Below are positions 16,993 to 26,022 of a stretch of DNA of 64,000 bases, one piece after another. Both the position numbers and the translations under genes were made by a program. Under the pieces are notes generated by a model that ran no database searches, was not told where the DNA came from, and saw only the letters and a list, made by a program, of their open reading frames with translations. The stretch comes from Lewinellaceae bacterium (GTDB taxonomy: Bacteria; Bacteroidota; Bacteroidia; Chitinophagales; Saprospiraceae), in assembly GCA_020636275.1 (NCBI GenBank), contig JACJYD010000001.1, forward strand, positions 1,054,001 through 1,118,000, in the 5' to 3' direction. Each line of letters begins with the position of its first letter. The first letter of the stretch is position 1.

Positions 16993-18069
16993 ATGCGATC
17001 ATTTTTACTCATGTTGTTCCTGGCACTGTCGGTCCCTTCGCTACAGGCACAGATCGGGGGTGCCGCCGTGTATCCTTTCCTTCAGTTTTCACCCTCCGCC
17101 CGTATTTCGGCACTGGGGGGCAATTTGATCACGGTCCGGGACGACGATGTGAATCTGGCATACGCCAACCCCGCATTGCTCAATTCCAGGATGCACCACG
17201 CACTCTCGTTCAGCCACAACCTCTATTTGGCGGGCATCCAGAGCGGGTACGTGGCTTACGGCCATTATCTCAAAAAGCAGGATATCACCCTCCACGGAGG
17301 GGTGCAATACGTGAGCTACGGCACCTTCGACGCCACCGATGAGATCGGCACGGTCACCGGCGATTTCAAGGCGGCGGAGTACGCCATTACCCTTGGGGCC
17401 GGGAAGCAGCTCTACGAGCGCCTGGCCGTCGGCGCCAACCTGAAGTTCATCACCTCCCAGCTGGAAAGTTATCATTCCGTTGGGCTGGCCGGCGATCTGG
17501 GGGTCACATTCATTGATACCTCGCGCCGTTTTACGGCGTCCCTCGTCATGCGCAATATCGGCGGGCAGCTATCGGCCTACCGGACCGGAAACCGCGAAAA
17601 GATCCCCTACGACCTGCAGGTCGGCCTTTCGCACCGGCTGCGGTACCTGCCCTTCCGGTTTTCCATTATCTACCATCACCTGCACCGCTGGAACATTACC
17701 TACGATGATCCCAATGCCGTAGAACCTACCCTGTTTCTGGGCGAAGCTCCGAAAGAAAGCCGCTTCAATATGGTGGTCGACAACCTGTTCCGCCATTTTA
17801 TATTCAGCGGGGAATTTCTCTTTGGCCGCAATGAACCGCTGCGGCTCCGCTTCGGGTACAACCACCTGCTTCGCCAGGAGCTCTCGGTCGATAACTTCCG
17901 GAGCCTTTCCGGATTTACCTTTGGGGTCGGGCTGAAGATCAACCGTTTTCGCATCGACTACGGTCGCGGCATCTACCACCTGGCCGGAGGGATCAACCAC
18001 TTTACCCTCTCCACGAATTTGTCGGAATTTTCGAATAAGCGGTTGTTGGATACGGGAAATCCGAATTAA
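16993..18069 (+). CDS. porQ: Type IX secretion system outer-membrane protein PorQ
   Basis: A 358-residue outer-membrane barrel protein with a Sec signal (MRSFLLMLFLALSVPSLQAQ). The family landmarks GGAAVYPFLQFSPSARISALGGN, here quoted by its parts IGGAAVYPFLQF and ARISALGGNLI, are followed by LAYANPALLNS and a C-terminal barrel ending FRIDYGRGIYHLAGGINHF. PorQ acts with PorU/PorV/PorZ in attaching T9SS cargo at the cell surface in Porphyromonas and relatives. The T9SS cargo at 6419-7492 shows that the pathway is used here. It probably shares a transcript with the MORN lipoprotein upstream. The related PorV/FadL-like family is the main alternative. Confidence 0.85.
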   Translation: MRSFLLMLFLALSVPSLQAQIGGAAVYPFLQFSPSARISALGGNLITVRDDDVNLAYANPALLNSRMHHALSFSHNLYLAGIQSGYVAYGHYLKKQDITLHGGVQYVSYGTFDATDEIGTVTGDFKAAEYAITLGAGKQLYERLAVGANLKFITSQLESYHSVGLAGDLGVTFIDTSRRFTASLVMRNIGGQLSAYRTGNREKIPYDLQVGLSHRLRYLPFRFSIIYHHLHRWNITYDDPNAVEPTLFLGEAPKESRFNMVVDNLFRHFIFSGEFLFGRNEPLRLRFGYNHLLRQELSVDNFRSLSGFTFGVGLKINRFRIDYGRGIYHLAGGINHFTLSTNLSEFSNKRLLDTGNPN

Positions 18070-18212
18070 AAATGCCGGCTTTTACCGGGAAACAGGGATG
18101 CTGGGATACAAATTATTCCGGCATAAGTCGTTAATTCCTTGTAAATTGGACTACAAAGCAGCGAAAAGCCCTGTCCAGGAGTCTTTATTTTTAACAGAAA
18201 ACTTCCGAATCA

Positions 18213-18749
18213 TTGACCGAACGAGAGTTGATAGAAGGATGTATCCGGGAAGACCGCCGGTGCCAGATGGAGGTTTTCCGGCGATACGCCGGAAAGATGA
18301 TAGCGGTATGCCGGCGGTATGCCAGGCATGAGCTGGAAGCCGAGGACATCCTTCAGGACGCGTTCATCAAGGTGTTTGACAATTTGGAAAAATTCGAGTT
18401 CAAAGGTTCTTTTGAGGGCTGGATCCGCCGCATTGTGGTCAATACGGCCTTGAAAAACTTTCAACGGGCCAGTTTTCAAAAAGAACAATTGGGCCTGGAT
18501 TCGTTCGATGAGCAATCGATCGACCCCGAAGTGGTTTCGCAACTTCAGGAAGAAGAGTTGCTGGACCTCATTTCCAAATTGCCTGACGGATACCGGGTTG
18601 TATTTAACCTGTATGTGATCGAGGGGTATAGCCATAAGGAGATCTCCGATATGCTGGAGATCGGAGAGAGTACCTCCCGCTCCCAATTGGTCAAGGCGAG
18701 GAAGATGTTGAAAGAACAGATTCAAAAAATTCAAATGATCGTACTATGA
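18213..18749 (+). CDS. ECF-type RNA polymerase sigma factor
   Basis: A 178-residue group IV sigma factor. Region 2 (about 20-90) includes YARHELEAEDILQDAFIKVF, which contacts core polymerase and the -10 element. Region 4 (about 118-172) includes LPDGYRVVFNLYVIEGYSH and the recognition helix region EISDMLEIGESTSRSQLVKA. There is no sensory extension. Its stop overlaps the ATG of the next gene by four bases (ATGA), so the two are translationally coupled, the usual layout for a sigma factor and its regulator. Its own target promoter is unknown. The 143-base upstream gap probably carries the promoter. Confidence 0.92.
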   Translation: MTERELIEGCIREDRRCQMEVFRRYAGKMIAVCRRYARHELEAEDILQDAFIKVFDNLEKFEFKGSFEGWIRRIVVNTALKNFQRASFQKEQLGLDSFDEQSIDPEVVSQLQEEELLDLISKLPDGYRVVFNLYVIEGYSHKEISDMLEIGESTSRSQLVKARKMLKEQIQKIQMIVL

Positions 18750-20047
18750 GCAATCGCGAGTTGGATCGGATCCTTCGGGAGCGGTTGGAACATTTTGAAA
18801 TGGAGCCGCCCATGCATCTATGGGAGCAGATCGCCGCCGCGCGCGCCGGGGCCCGCCGCCCTTTGCGTCCATGGCTTTGGTGGAGCGGAGGTTTCGGCGT
18901 ATTGGCCCTTTCCGCAGGCCTGGCGTTGTGGCTCCTGTTTGGTCAAACTTCCTGGACAAGCCAGCCTGTGGCGCAAGCGGTCGAACAACCAGCTGTGAAA
19001 GCCGGCGTTTCGCATATCCAAGCGGTCGAACAGCCGGCGAGCCTTCCGATCGCAGAGATCTCGCCGGAAAAGCCCTCGGTTCCCTCTTCCCCGGCGCCTG
19101 TAGTGGTTGCTGAAAAAATGGAAGAAGAAACAGTGCCTCCCCCGGCAGCGCCAGTGCTGGCAGTTGCTGCGGACAGGTCCGAAACCACGGAGCTCGCCGC
19201 AGGGACAGATCGGATCGAAGGAGTAGATGACCTGGATGGCCTGGATGGATTGACTACGGGCTTGTGGAATATCGACTGGAAATACCGGCCTAAAGACGGT
19301 TTTCCGGTGCAGAGCTGCCCGGCCTTTTCCAAGGAAAAATGGCATTTAAACTGGAATGTGGAAGTGGTGGGTTCGCCGGAATTCGTGGTGCGCAGCTTGC
19401 ACGCCAAGACGCCTGAATTTTCGGACTATGCCTCTAATCGCAACCAGATGGAAGAGATCCGGGGTGGTTTTGCAGCCGGGGTGCGTGTATCGGCTGTCAC
19501 CGACTTCGGCGTTTCCCTGCGGACGGGCATCCAGTACGGACAGATCAACGAGGTCTTTAACTACCGGGATGGCAATGATATCCGAATTATCGTGACCAAT
19601 GTCTACGACGGACAGGGGAATATTATCGGTACCGACACGATCTTCGAGGCGGGTACCCATATCAAGGTCACCTACAACCGCCACCGAATGATCGATATTC
19701 CCGTCATGGCGGGGTATGAGTTCCAGTTCCCGCGGTTTTCCATGGCGGTGCACGGTGGAGCTTGCTTCAACCTGTTGTTCAACCAAAAAGGTGATATCCT
19801 GGGTCCGGATGAGACGCCGGTGGTCATCTCTTCGGGGGATGCGAACGCGTATCCCGCTTTCCGCGACCGGCTGGGGGTGAGTTTGTTGGGATCGATCGGA
19901 TTCAATTACCGGCTGACGCCCGAATTGCAATTCATCGTCGAGCCGCAGTTCCGGGTCATTCTCGACCCGGTTACCCGCCCCGGCTATCCACTCAGTCAGG
20001 AGTATTTTATGACCGGAATTACCCTCGGGGTCAGACAGCGATTATAA
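18746..20047 (+). CDS. Trans-envelope sigma partner: cytoplasmic head, one TM, linker, outer-membrane barrel
   Basis: A 433-residue protein translationally coupled to the ECF sigma gene. Residues 1-41 form a short charged cytoplasmic-type head (EPPMHLWEQIAAARAGARR). One hydrophobic helix spans about 43-67 (ending LALWLLFGQ). A Pro/Ala/Glu-rich linker of about 100 residues follows. The C-terminal 240 residues are alternating amphipathic strands of an outer-membrane beta-barrel, ending GITLGVRQRL with an aromatic-poor last strand. The head position is where anti-sigma factors bind. I do not recognise a ZAS motif (no HxxxCxxC). This could be an anti-sigma factor wired directly to an outer-membrane barrel, or a barrel protein whose leader-like helix only anchors it. 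Confidence 0.65.
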   Translation: MSNRELDRILRERLEHFEMEPPMHLWEQIAAARAGARRPLRPWLWWSGGFGVLALSAGLALWLLFGQTSWTSQPVAQAVEQPAVKAGVSHIQAVEQPASLPIAEISPEKPSVPSSPAPVVVAEKMEEETVPPPAAPVLAVAADRSETTELAAGTDRIEGVDDLDGLDGLTTGLWNIDWKYRPKDGFPVQSCPAFSKEKWHLNWNVEVVGSPEFVVRSLHAKTPEFSDYASNRNQMEEIRGGFAAGVRVSAVTDFGVSLRTGIQYGQINEVFNYRDGNDIRIIVTNVYDGQGNIIGTDTIFEAGTHIKVTYNRHRMIDIPVMAGYEFQFPRFSMAVHGGACFNLLFNQKGDILGPDETPVVISSGDANAYPAFRDRLGVSLLGSIGFNYRLTPELQFIVEPQFRVILDPVTRPGYPLSQEYFMTGITLGVRQRL

Positions 20048-20082
20048 AAAAAAAGGACGGGCGAGCGCCCGTCCTTTTTTTT
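20045..20082. terminator. Bidirectional intrinsic terminator
   Basis: AAAAAAAAAGGACGGGC pairs with GCCCGTCCTTTTTTTT around gagc, with long A and T tracts on the two strands. It overlaps the ends of both convergent genes, the barrel gene (20047) and mscL (20081). Confidence 0.92.
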
Positions 20083-20491
20083 ATTTCTTCAGGAGGTCCC
20101 TGATCTCTGTCAGCAACTTTTCCTGAGCCGAAGGCTCGGGGGGAGCGGCGGGCGCTTCCTCTTTCTTCTTCTGCATGTTGTTGTAGGCTTTCATCACCAT
20201 GAAAATAGCGAAGGCGATGATGAGAAAGTCGATGATGGTCTGAATGAACGCACCGTAGCGGAGATCGACAGCTTCTTTGAGGACGGAGCCATCGTCGGCC
20301 AGGACGGCGCTTTTGAGGTGAACGACCAACTGGGAGAAATCCACCCCGCCGAGCAGCATGCCGATGGGCGGAAGGATGATGTCGTTGGTAAAGGAGGCCA
20401 CCACCTTGCCAAAGGCGCCGGCGATGATCACGGCAACGGCCAGTTCCAGCACGTTACCCCGCAGGATGAAGGCTTTGAATTCTTTCCACAT
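20081..20491 (-). CDS. mscL: Large-conductance mechanosensitive channel MscL
   Basis: A 136-residue inner-membrane channel that opens under hypo-osmotic stretch. ATG at 20491 (MWKEFKAFILRGNVLELAVAV) is the conserved N-terminus; an upstream in-frame start adds 46 unrelated residues. TM1 is about 14-42 (VAVIIAGAFGKVVASFTNDII) and TM2 about 74-98 (TIIDFLIIAFAIFMVMKAYN). The periplasmic loop and the charged C-terminal bundle (EKLLTEIRDLLKK) are present. Length is typical. It ends in the shared terminator and lies downstream of acn, with a hairpin in between. Confidence 0.96.
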   Translation of the reverse strand: MWKEFKAFILRGNVLELAVAVIIAGAFGKVVASFTNDIILPPIGMLLGGVDFSQLVVHLKSAVLADDGSVLKEAVDLRYGAFIQTIIDFLIIAFAIFMVMKAYNNMQKKKEEAPAAPPEPSAQEKLLTEIRDLLKK

Positions 20492-20527
20492 AGGTCTTTC
20501 TAGTTTTGTGAGCAATAATATTTTCTT

Positions 20528-20564
20528 AGCCGCCAAAGCGAGCCAAAGGCGCGCTTTGGCGGCT
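20528..20564 (-). terminator. Hairpin after aconitase
   Basis: Arms 20528-20540 and 20552-20564 (agccgccaaagcg and cgctttggcggct) are exact 13-base complements, 11 bases after the acn stop. The following minus-strand sequence AAGAAAATATT lacks a U tract, so termination is only likely. Confidence 0.55.
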
Positions 20565-20574
20565 GATAAGAATT

Positions 20575-22842
20575 TTAAGCTCCAAGGTCCTCGCGGATCT
20601 TGTTCAGTGCGGAACCGGCTTTCACCCACCCGATCTGTTGTTCGTTGTAGGTGTGGGCCACTTCGAATGTATCTTGCGAACCATCGGAATGGTTCAGCAC
20701 GACTTTCATGTTTTTACCGGGCGCCATGTCTTCCAGTCCAAGGAGGTCGATGGTGTCGTCCTGGCGGATCCGGTCGTAGTCGGCGGGGTTGACGAAAGTC
20801 AGCGCCAGCATTCCCTGTTTTTTCAGGTTGGTTTCGTGGATCCGGGCAAAGGACTTGACGATGACGGCTTTCACACCGAGAAAGCGGGGCTCCATGGCTG
20901 CGTGTTCGCGGGAAGAGCCTTCGCCGTAGTTTTCCTCGCCGAACACCACGGTGCCGGTACCGGCGCGCTGGTAGGCGCGGGCGGAGTCGGGGACGGCCAT
21001 GTACTGATTTTCCGCAAAATTGAGCACCTTGTTGGTTTCCTCATTAAAGAAGTTGACCGCGCCGATCAGGCAATTGTTGGAGATATTCTCCAGGTGGCCG
21101 CGGTAGACGAGCCAGGGACCGGCCATCGAAATGTGGTCGGTGGTACACTTGCCTTTCGCCTTGATGAGGGTGCGCATGCCCTTGAGTTGAGCCGGAGTGA
21201 TAGGCTGGAACGGGGTGAGCAGTTGCAGACGTGAGGAAGAGGGATCGACCGAGATGGAAACGCCGCTGCCATCAGCAGCAGGAGCCAGGTAGCCTGCATC
21301 TTCCACGTCAAACCCTTTGGGCGGCAACTCTTGTCCCGATGGCGGATCGAGTTTTACCTGCTCTCCGGCTTCGTTGGTAAGCGTGTCGGTGAGCGGGTTG
21401 AACGTCAGATCACCGGCAATGGCCATGGCGGTGACGATCTCCGGAGAGGCCACAAAAGAGCGGGTCTGCGGGTTGCCGTCGTTGCGTTTGGAGAAGTTGC
21501 GGTTGAAGGAGGTGATGATCGAGTTGGCCCGGTTGGGGTCGTCGGTATGGCGGGCCCATTGACCGATACAAGGACCGCAGGCGTTTGCTAACACCACACC
21601 GCCCATGTCTTCGAAAGCCTTCAGCTGGCCGTCGCGATTCACCGTGAAGCGGATCTGCTCGGAGCCGGGGGTAACCGTGAATTCGGATTTAACTTTTAGT
21701 TTCTTCGCTACGGCCTGCCGGGCGATGGAAGCCGCCCGGTCGAGGTCTTCATAGGAAGAGTTGGTGCAGGACCCGATCAGTCCTACTTCCAGTTTTTGCG
21801 GATAACCGTTCTCTTTGACGGCTGCGGCAAATTTGGAGATCGGCCAGGCCAGGTCGGGTGTATACGGACCGTTGATATGGGGCTCCAGGGTGGAGAGGTC
21901 GATCTCGATCACCTGGTCGAAATATTGCTCCGGCTCCTGGTAACACTCGATGTCGCCGGTAAGGTGGTGGGCGATGCGGTCGGCCAATTTGGCCACTTCT
22001 TCCCGTCCGGTGGAGCGCAGGTACCGGCTCATCGACTCGTCGTAGCCAAAGAGCGAGGTCGTGGCCCCGATCTCGGCGCCCATGTTGCAGATGGTGCCCT
22101 TTCCGGTGCAGGACATCGATTCGGCGCCCGGGCCGAAGTATTCGACGATGGCGCCCGTTCCGCCTTTGACGGTCAGGATGCCGGCTACTTTGAGGATAAC
22201 GTCTTTGGAGGAGGTCCACCCGCTCATCTTGCCGGTGAGCTTGACCCCGATCAGTTTCGGCATCTTTAGTTCCCAGGGCATGCCCACCATGACGTCGACG
22301 GCATCAGCGCCGCCAACTCCGATGGCCACCATTCCCAGTCCACCGGCATTCGGGGTGTGCGAGTCGGTCCCGATCATCATGCCACCGGGAAAAGCGTAAT
22401 TCTCGAGCACGATCTGGTGGATGATCCCGGCGCCGGGTTTCCAAAATCCAATGCCGTATTTATTGGATACGGACTCCAGGAAGTCGTAGACTTCGGAGTT
22501 GTCGTTCATGGCGGTTCGAAGGTCCTGGTCCGCACCGGTCTTCGCCTGGATCAGGTGATCGCAGTGTACCGTGGAAGGCACGGCGGTCTGGTCGCGGCCA
22601 CACATCATGAACTGCAAAAGGGCCATCTGCGCCGTGGCGTCCTGCATCGCTACCCGGTCGGGGGCGAAAAAGACGTAATCCTTGCCCCGGTTGTATACAT
22701 GGAGGGGCGAATCAGGGTGCAGGTGGGTGTAAAGGATTTTCTCTGCAAGGGTCAGCGGCCGGCCCAGTTTGCGGGTTACCTGGTCGACTCTTTTGGGCAG
22801 TGACTCATAGTGAGCCTTGATCATATCTAAATCGAAAACCAT
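20575..22842 (-). CDS. acn: Aconitate hydratase (mitochondrial-type)
   Basis: Converts citrate to isocitrate in the TCA cycle with a labile 4Fe-4S cluster. ATG at 22842 (MVFDLDMIKAHYESLPKRV) gives 755 residues, the normal size of the mitochondrial-type enzyme. An upstream start would add 63 residues and run into the promoter region. Cluster cysteines are visible in GLIGSCTNSSYEDL and in NACGPCIGQW. Substrate residues lie in MIGTDSHTPNAGGLG and, in the swivel domain, GEENYGEGSSREHAAMEPR. It is divergent from the Xre regulator at 23011 across 168 bases that contain a TACCTTTG promoter element. Confidence 0.96.
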   Translation of the reverse strand: MVFDLDMIKAHYESLPKRVDQVTRKLGRPLTLAEKILYTHLHPDSPLHVYNRGKDYVFFAPDRVAMQDATAQMALLQFMMCGRDQTAVPSTVHCDHLIQAKTGADQDLRTAMNDNSEVYDFLESVSNKYGIGFWKPGAGIIHQIVLENYAFPGGMMIGTDSHTPNAGGLGMVAIGVGGADAVDVMVGMPWELKMPKLIGVKLTGKMSGWTSSKDVILKVAGILTVKGGTGAIVEYFGPGAESMSCTGKGTICNMGAEIGATTSLFGYDESMSRYLRSTGREEVAKLADRIAHHLTGDIECYQEPEQYFDQVIEIDLSTLEPHINGPYTPDLAWPISKFAAAVKENGYPQKLEVGLIGSCTNSSYEDLDRAASIARQAVAKKLKVKSEFTVTPGSEQIRFTVNRDGQLKAFEDMGGVVLANACGPCIGQWARHTDDPNRANSIITSFNRNFSKRNDGNPQTRSFVASPEIVTAMAIAGDLTFNPLTDTLTNEAGEQVKLDPPSGQELPPKGFDVEDAGYLAPAADGSGVSISVDPSSSRLQLLTPFQPITPAQLKGMRTLIKAKGKCTTDHISMAGPWLVYRGHLENISNNCLIGAVNFFNEETNKVLNFAENQYMAVPDSARAYQRAGTGTVVFGEENYGEGSSREHAAMEPRFLGVKAVIVKSFARIHETNLKKQGMLALTFVNPADYDRIRQDDTIDLLGLEDMAPGKNMKVVLNHSDGSQDTFEVAHTYNEQQIGWVKAGSALNKIREDLGA

Positions 22843-22890
22843 ATCGGACGAGTTTAATTGGAAAAATGGAAACGCCTTTGAAAAGACAGA

Positions 22891-22920
22891 CAAAGGTACA
22901 ACTTTTGCTGCACTTATCAC
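22891..22920 (-). promoter_or_regulatory. Probable acn promoter
   Basis: The minus strand has TACCTTTG (22898-22891), and GTG replaces the expected TTG at 22920-22918, 19 bases upstream. It starts 49 bases before the acn ATG. Confidence 0.5.
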
Positions 22921-23010
22921 ACGAATTAGGGGGATAGGACGCCTGTCATCCTGCATTATTATGATTAGCGAATTTTCGCTATTCTGGTTTAAAACCCCTA
23001 CTTTTGGAAG

Positions 23011-24486
23011 ATGAACGTATCGCCAGCCCATGAGAGGATCTTATTTGGTTTGAAGGTCCGGCAGTACCGTACGGGCCGGGGCCTTTCTTTTTCCGAATTG
23101 TCGGAACTGTCCGGACTTTCCGTCTCGTACCTCAACGAGATCGAAAAGGGAAAGAAATACCCAAAGCCGGAAAAGACAAAAGCCCTTGCCAAGGCGCTGA
23201 AAGTGCCGGTCCGGGAGCTCACCTCTCCCGAGGTCGAGGGCAATCTCGCCCCTGTTGCCGACCTGCTGCGATCCAATTTCCTGGAGGAATTGCCTCTCGA
23301 ATTTTTCGGTATTGAACCGGGCAAAGTGGTAGAGCTCATCGCGCAAGCCCCGAAAAAGGTGGGGGCTTTTGTTTCAACCCTGGTGGACCTGTCGCGGAAC
23401 TATTCCCTCCGGGAGGAGAATTTTTTCTTCGGGGCCCTGCGGGCATACCTGGAGATGCACCACAATTATTTCGAAGAACTGGAGGAGGCCGCCGACCGTT
23501 TCAGGGATACCCATGGAGCGCTTCCGGTGGGTGCCTCGGCGGTAGTGACTTTTTTGAGAAAATTACTGGAGGAAAAGTTCAGCTATCAGATCGTGCAGGA
23601 TGGGCTGGCCGGGTATCCGGAATTGCAGAACCTTCGTGCGGTGTTCCTGCCCCGTTCGCGCCGCCTGCTCCTGCAAGGAGGCTTGTCTGAAGTACAGCGG
23701 GCGTTCCAGTTTGGCAAGGAACTGGGGTTCCAGTACATGGGATTGTCGGACCGCGCGCAAACCTCCTCCCTGTTGCGGGTCCATTCGTTCGAGGAGGTGT
23801 TGAACCATTTTAAGGCGAGCTATTTTTCGGCTGCCTTGTTGATAAACCGCCGGTCCTTTGTGGAGGATCTCCGGCAGTTTTTGGAGGCGAAAAAGTGGGA
23901 TGAAGCGCTGATGCGGGAATGGTTTGTAAAATACACCGCCTCGCCGGAGACGGTCATTCAGCGGATGAGCAACCTGTTGCCCAGTGCGTTCGGCATCCGT
24001 AAATTGTTTGTGTGGCGTTTTGTGCATACGCCGGAAACGGGATCGGTCCGGATGGATCGCGAACTCAACCTGGTGCGTGACCGACTGGCATCCCGCCATT
24101 CAGTTCAGGAGCATTTTTGCTCGCGCTGGTCGGCAATCGGGCTTCTGGAAAAAGTCAATGGACAGCATACCATTCTGGCCGCCGTTCAGCGGGCAAAGAT
24201 CATGGACACCGGCGACACTTACCTCTGCTTTACGATGGCCCGTCCGTCCCTGCCGGTGGTCGATCACAAGGTCAGTATTACCCTCGGCCTGCTGATCGAT
24301 GAAGACCTTTCGAAAAAAATCCAATTCCTCCATGACCCGGATATCGAGGACCGGCTCGTCAATCACACCTGTGAACGCTGCAGCCTGGATGACTGCCGCG
24401 AGCGAACGGCGCCGCCCTCCCATTACCTTGCCCGCGAAAGGAACCAACAGGTCAGGGAGGCGATCCGGAAATTGGATGCCGAATAG
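23011..24486 (+). CDS. Xre-family regulator of the ScfR/RamB/PrpR type, divergent from aconitase
   Basis: A 491-residue cytoplasmic regulator. Residues 8-65 form an Xre helix-turn-helix (LSFSELSELSGLSVSYLNEI). The middle resembles the ImmA/IrrE-like region of the family but lacks a clear HEXXH. The C-terminus carries the family cysteine cluster Cys454, Cys457 and Cys462 (CERCSLDDCRERTAPP), with Cys370 (HFCSRW) as a possible fourth ligand. Family members control propionate, acetate and glyoxylate genes in response to short acyl-CoAs, and mycobacterial PrpR is reported to hold an Fe-S cluster. The divergent position makes aconitase the likely target. Start MNVSPAHERILFGLK is well placed. Confidence 0.82.
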   Translation: MNVSPAHERILFGLKVRQYRTGRGLSFSELSELSGLSVSYLNEIEKGKKYPKPEKTKALAKALKVPVRELTSPEVEGNLAPVADLLRSNFLEELPLEFFGIEPGKVVELIAQAPKKVGAFVSTLVDLSRNYSLREENFFFGALRAYLEMHHNYFEELEEAADRFRDTHGALPVGASAVVTFLRKLLEEKFSYQIVQDGLAGYPELQNLRAVFLPRSRRLLLQGGLSEVQRAFQFGKELGFQYMGLSDRAQTSSLLRVHSFEEVLNHFKASYFSAALLINRRSFVEDLRQFLEAKKWDEALMREWFVKYTASPETVIQRMSNLLPSAFGIRKLFVWRFVHTPETGSVRMDRELNLVRDRLASRHSVQEHFCSRWSAIGLLEKVNGQHTILAAVQRAKIMDTGDTYLCFTMARPSLPVVDHKVSITLGLLIDEDLSKKIQFLHDPDIEDRLVNHTCERCSLDDCRERTAPPSHYLARERNQQVREAIRKLDAE

Positions 24487-24518
24487 ATCCCGTTGTTCCT
24501 CTACGTTTCCTTCTCATG

Positions 24519-25544
24519 CTAGGCCGTGACCTGGCTGGATTGCCATTCCGGATAAATTTGCGGAATTCCCTCGAAGCCCTCTATCGTTCGGCGTATGCCT
24601 TCTTCGAGCGGGATCGGGTGAAAGTCCAGTTCTTCCCGTGCCTTCCGGGTAGAGACCAGCCAATCGGTGGTGAATTTTTCGGCGCTGTTCACGGTGATGA
24701 GCGGTTTCCTGCCGGTCCAGCGCGCGCGGAGTTCTTCCATCTTTCCAATAAAACGGATCAGAAATGGAGGGATACGGTACAAGTTGAACTGCCGCCTGCT
24801 GAGGTGTTGCAGGATTTCGAAAAGGTCGTTGTAGGTGGCGTTCTGTCCCCCGAGGATGTAATCTTCCCCGCTTATCCCGCGTTCCATAGCCAGCAACATG
24901 CCTTTGGCGACGTCGGTCACGTAGACGTAGTTACCAATACTTTGGCCATTGCCGGGGATGAACCGCCAGGTTCCGTTCAGGGTGCCTTCCAGGATGCTCG
25001 TCATGGTGTTGCCCATGCTTTTGATACCAGGGCCGTAGACGCGGGTCGGGTAGACCAGCAGAACCTCCAGCCCTTCGTCGAGGAAGTTTTTGGCGACTTC
25101 CATTTGGTGGTATTTCGACAGTTCGTAAGGTTCGTGGAGGTTGGCATAATTATCCGTTTTTTCGCTCACCATCAGTCCATTTCGGGAAGGGCCGAAAATA
25201 CCACAGGAAGAACTGACGACCACCCTGCGCACCTGCTGGTAAACACAGGCTCGCAACAAGGTTTGGGTGCCGATCACATTGATTCGGTGGAACTGTCCGG
25301 GGTCTTTTTCCCAGGGGCTGAGCAGAGAGGCCAGGTGGAAGGCGGCATCGCAATCCTTCAGGGCTCTCGCCACATCGACATAGCGGAGAATATCGCCCTC
25401 GTACAGGGTGATGTTGGGGTGGTCCAGATCGGAAGTGTTCGTTCCGGGGAGGATGAAGGCGTTTACCGTGTGTCCGCGTTTTAGGAGAGCCTGGATCAGG
25501 TGCGTACCGATATACCCATTTGCTCCGGTAACCAGGTATTTCAT
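24519..25544 (-). CDS. NAD-dependent epimerase/dehydratase (extended SDR)
   Basis: A 341-residue Rossmann enzyme acting on a sugar nucleotide, a dihydroflavonol-like substrate or a steroid-like substrate. It starts with the NAD(P)-binding TGANGYIGTHL, has SSSCGIFGPS with a catalytic Ser/Thr position, and the YxxxK pair in EPYELSKYHQ. The second half binds substrate (TRVYGPGIKSMGN, YVTDVAKGMLLAM). The closest familiar pattern is the dihydroflavonol-4-reductase-like branch often found in bacteria without a known substrate. It lies 25 bases after the DUF2062 gene and closes a minus-strand run of five genes. Confidence 0.82.
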   Translation of the reverse strand: MKYLVTGANGYIGTHLIQALLKRGHTVNAFILPGTNTSDLDHPNITLYEGDILRYVDVARALKDCDAAFHLASLLSPWEKDPGQFHRINVIGTQTLLRACVYQQVRRVVVSSSCGIFGPSRNGLMVSEKTDNYANLHEPYELSKYHQMEVAKNFLDEGLEVLLVYPTRVYGPGIKSMGNTMTSILEGTLNGTWRFIPGNGQSIGNYVYVTDVAKGMLLAMERGISGEDYILGGQNATYNDLFEILQHLSRRQFNLYRIPPFLIRFIGKMEELRARWTGRKPLITVNSAEKFTTDWLVSTRKAREELDFHPIPLEEGIRRTIEGFEGIPQIYPEWQSSQVTA

Positions 25545-25569
25545 GTTTTAGGGTTTTAGGTTAAAAAAA

Positions 25570-26022
25570 TCACTGATTTTGCCAGTGTTTTATCGTGGCT
25601 TTTACCGACCAGTACAGGAACAGGGCGATGGGGATAGCCACTACCACACAGCCCAGGGACAGGACCAGAAAAAAGGCCCCGTTATTCCAGATCATATTCA
25701 GCAGCAATTTCAAATCCCATTGGCCGGGTCCTTCAGCTTGTCCTCCTGTCAAAAAATGGCCGACCGTATAGGCCAGGGCGTAATAGGGCGGGCCGGTGAA
25801 TGGATTGATCAGGAAAATGCCCAGCATGGTGGCCGGTTTATTCCACCTGAAAATGGCGGCCAGGGCCAGGGCGATCCCGATGCGCAGCGTGAAAATGGGC
25901 AAGGTGCCGACCAGGAATCCGACGGCATAGCCTGCGGCGATCTGTTCCGGATGGGCCTGGATAGCGCCCAGCTTTTTTCGTATATACTCCGCGTACCGAT
26001 GTACAAAAGCAGGTCTCATCAT
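25570..26022 (-). CDS. DUF2062 membrane protein
   Basis: A 150-residue protein with the DUF2062 pattern: a short basic start, AAGYAVGFLVGTLPIF, ATMLGIFLINPFTGPPYY and a C-terminal TM (VLSLGCVVVAIPIALFLYW). Three to four membrane helices are seen. Function is unknown in the family. The start overlaps the stop of the upstream gene by four bases (ATGA), so the two are co-translated. The next gene (epimerase) starts 25 bases downstream. Neighbourhood suggests a lipid or envelope role, but this is only inference. Confidence 0.78.
   Translation of the reverse strand: MMRPAFVHRYAEYIRKKLGAIQAHPEQIAAGYAVGFLVGTLPIFTLRIGIALALAAIFRWNKPATMLGIFLINPFTGPPYYALAYTVGHFLTGGQAEGPGQWDLKLLLNMIWNNGAFFLVLSLGCVVVAIPIALFLYWSVKATIKHWQNQ

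Noticed and set aside
22843..23032. Extension of aconitase by 63 residues upstream
   Set aside because: Residues are unlike the family, would overlap the divergent regulator start and remove the promoter region.
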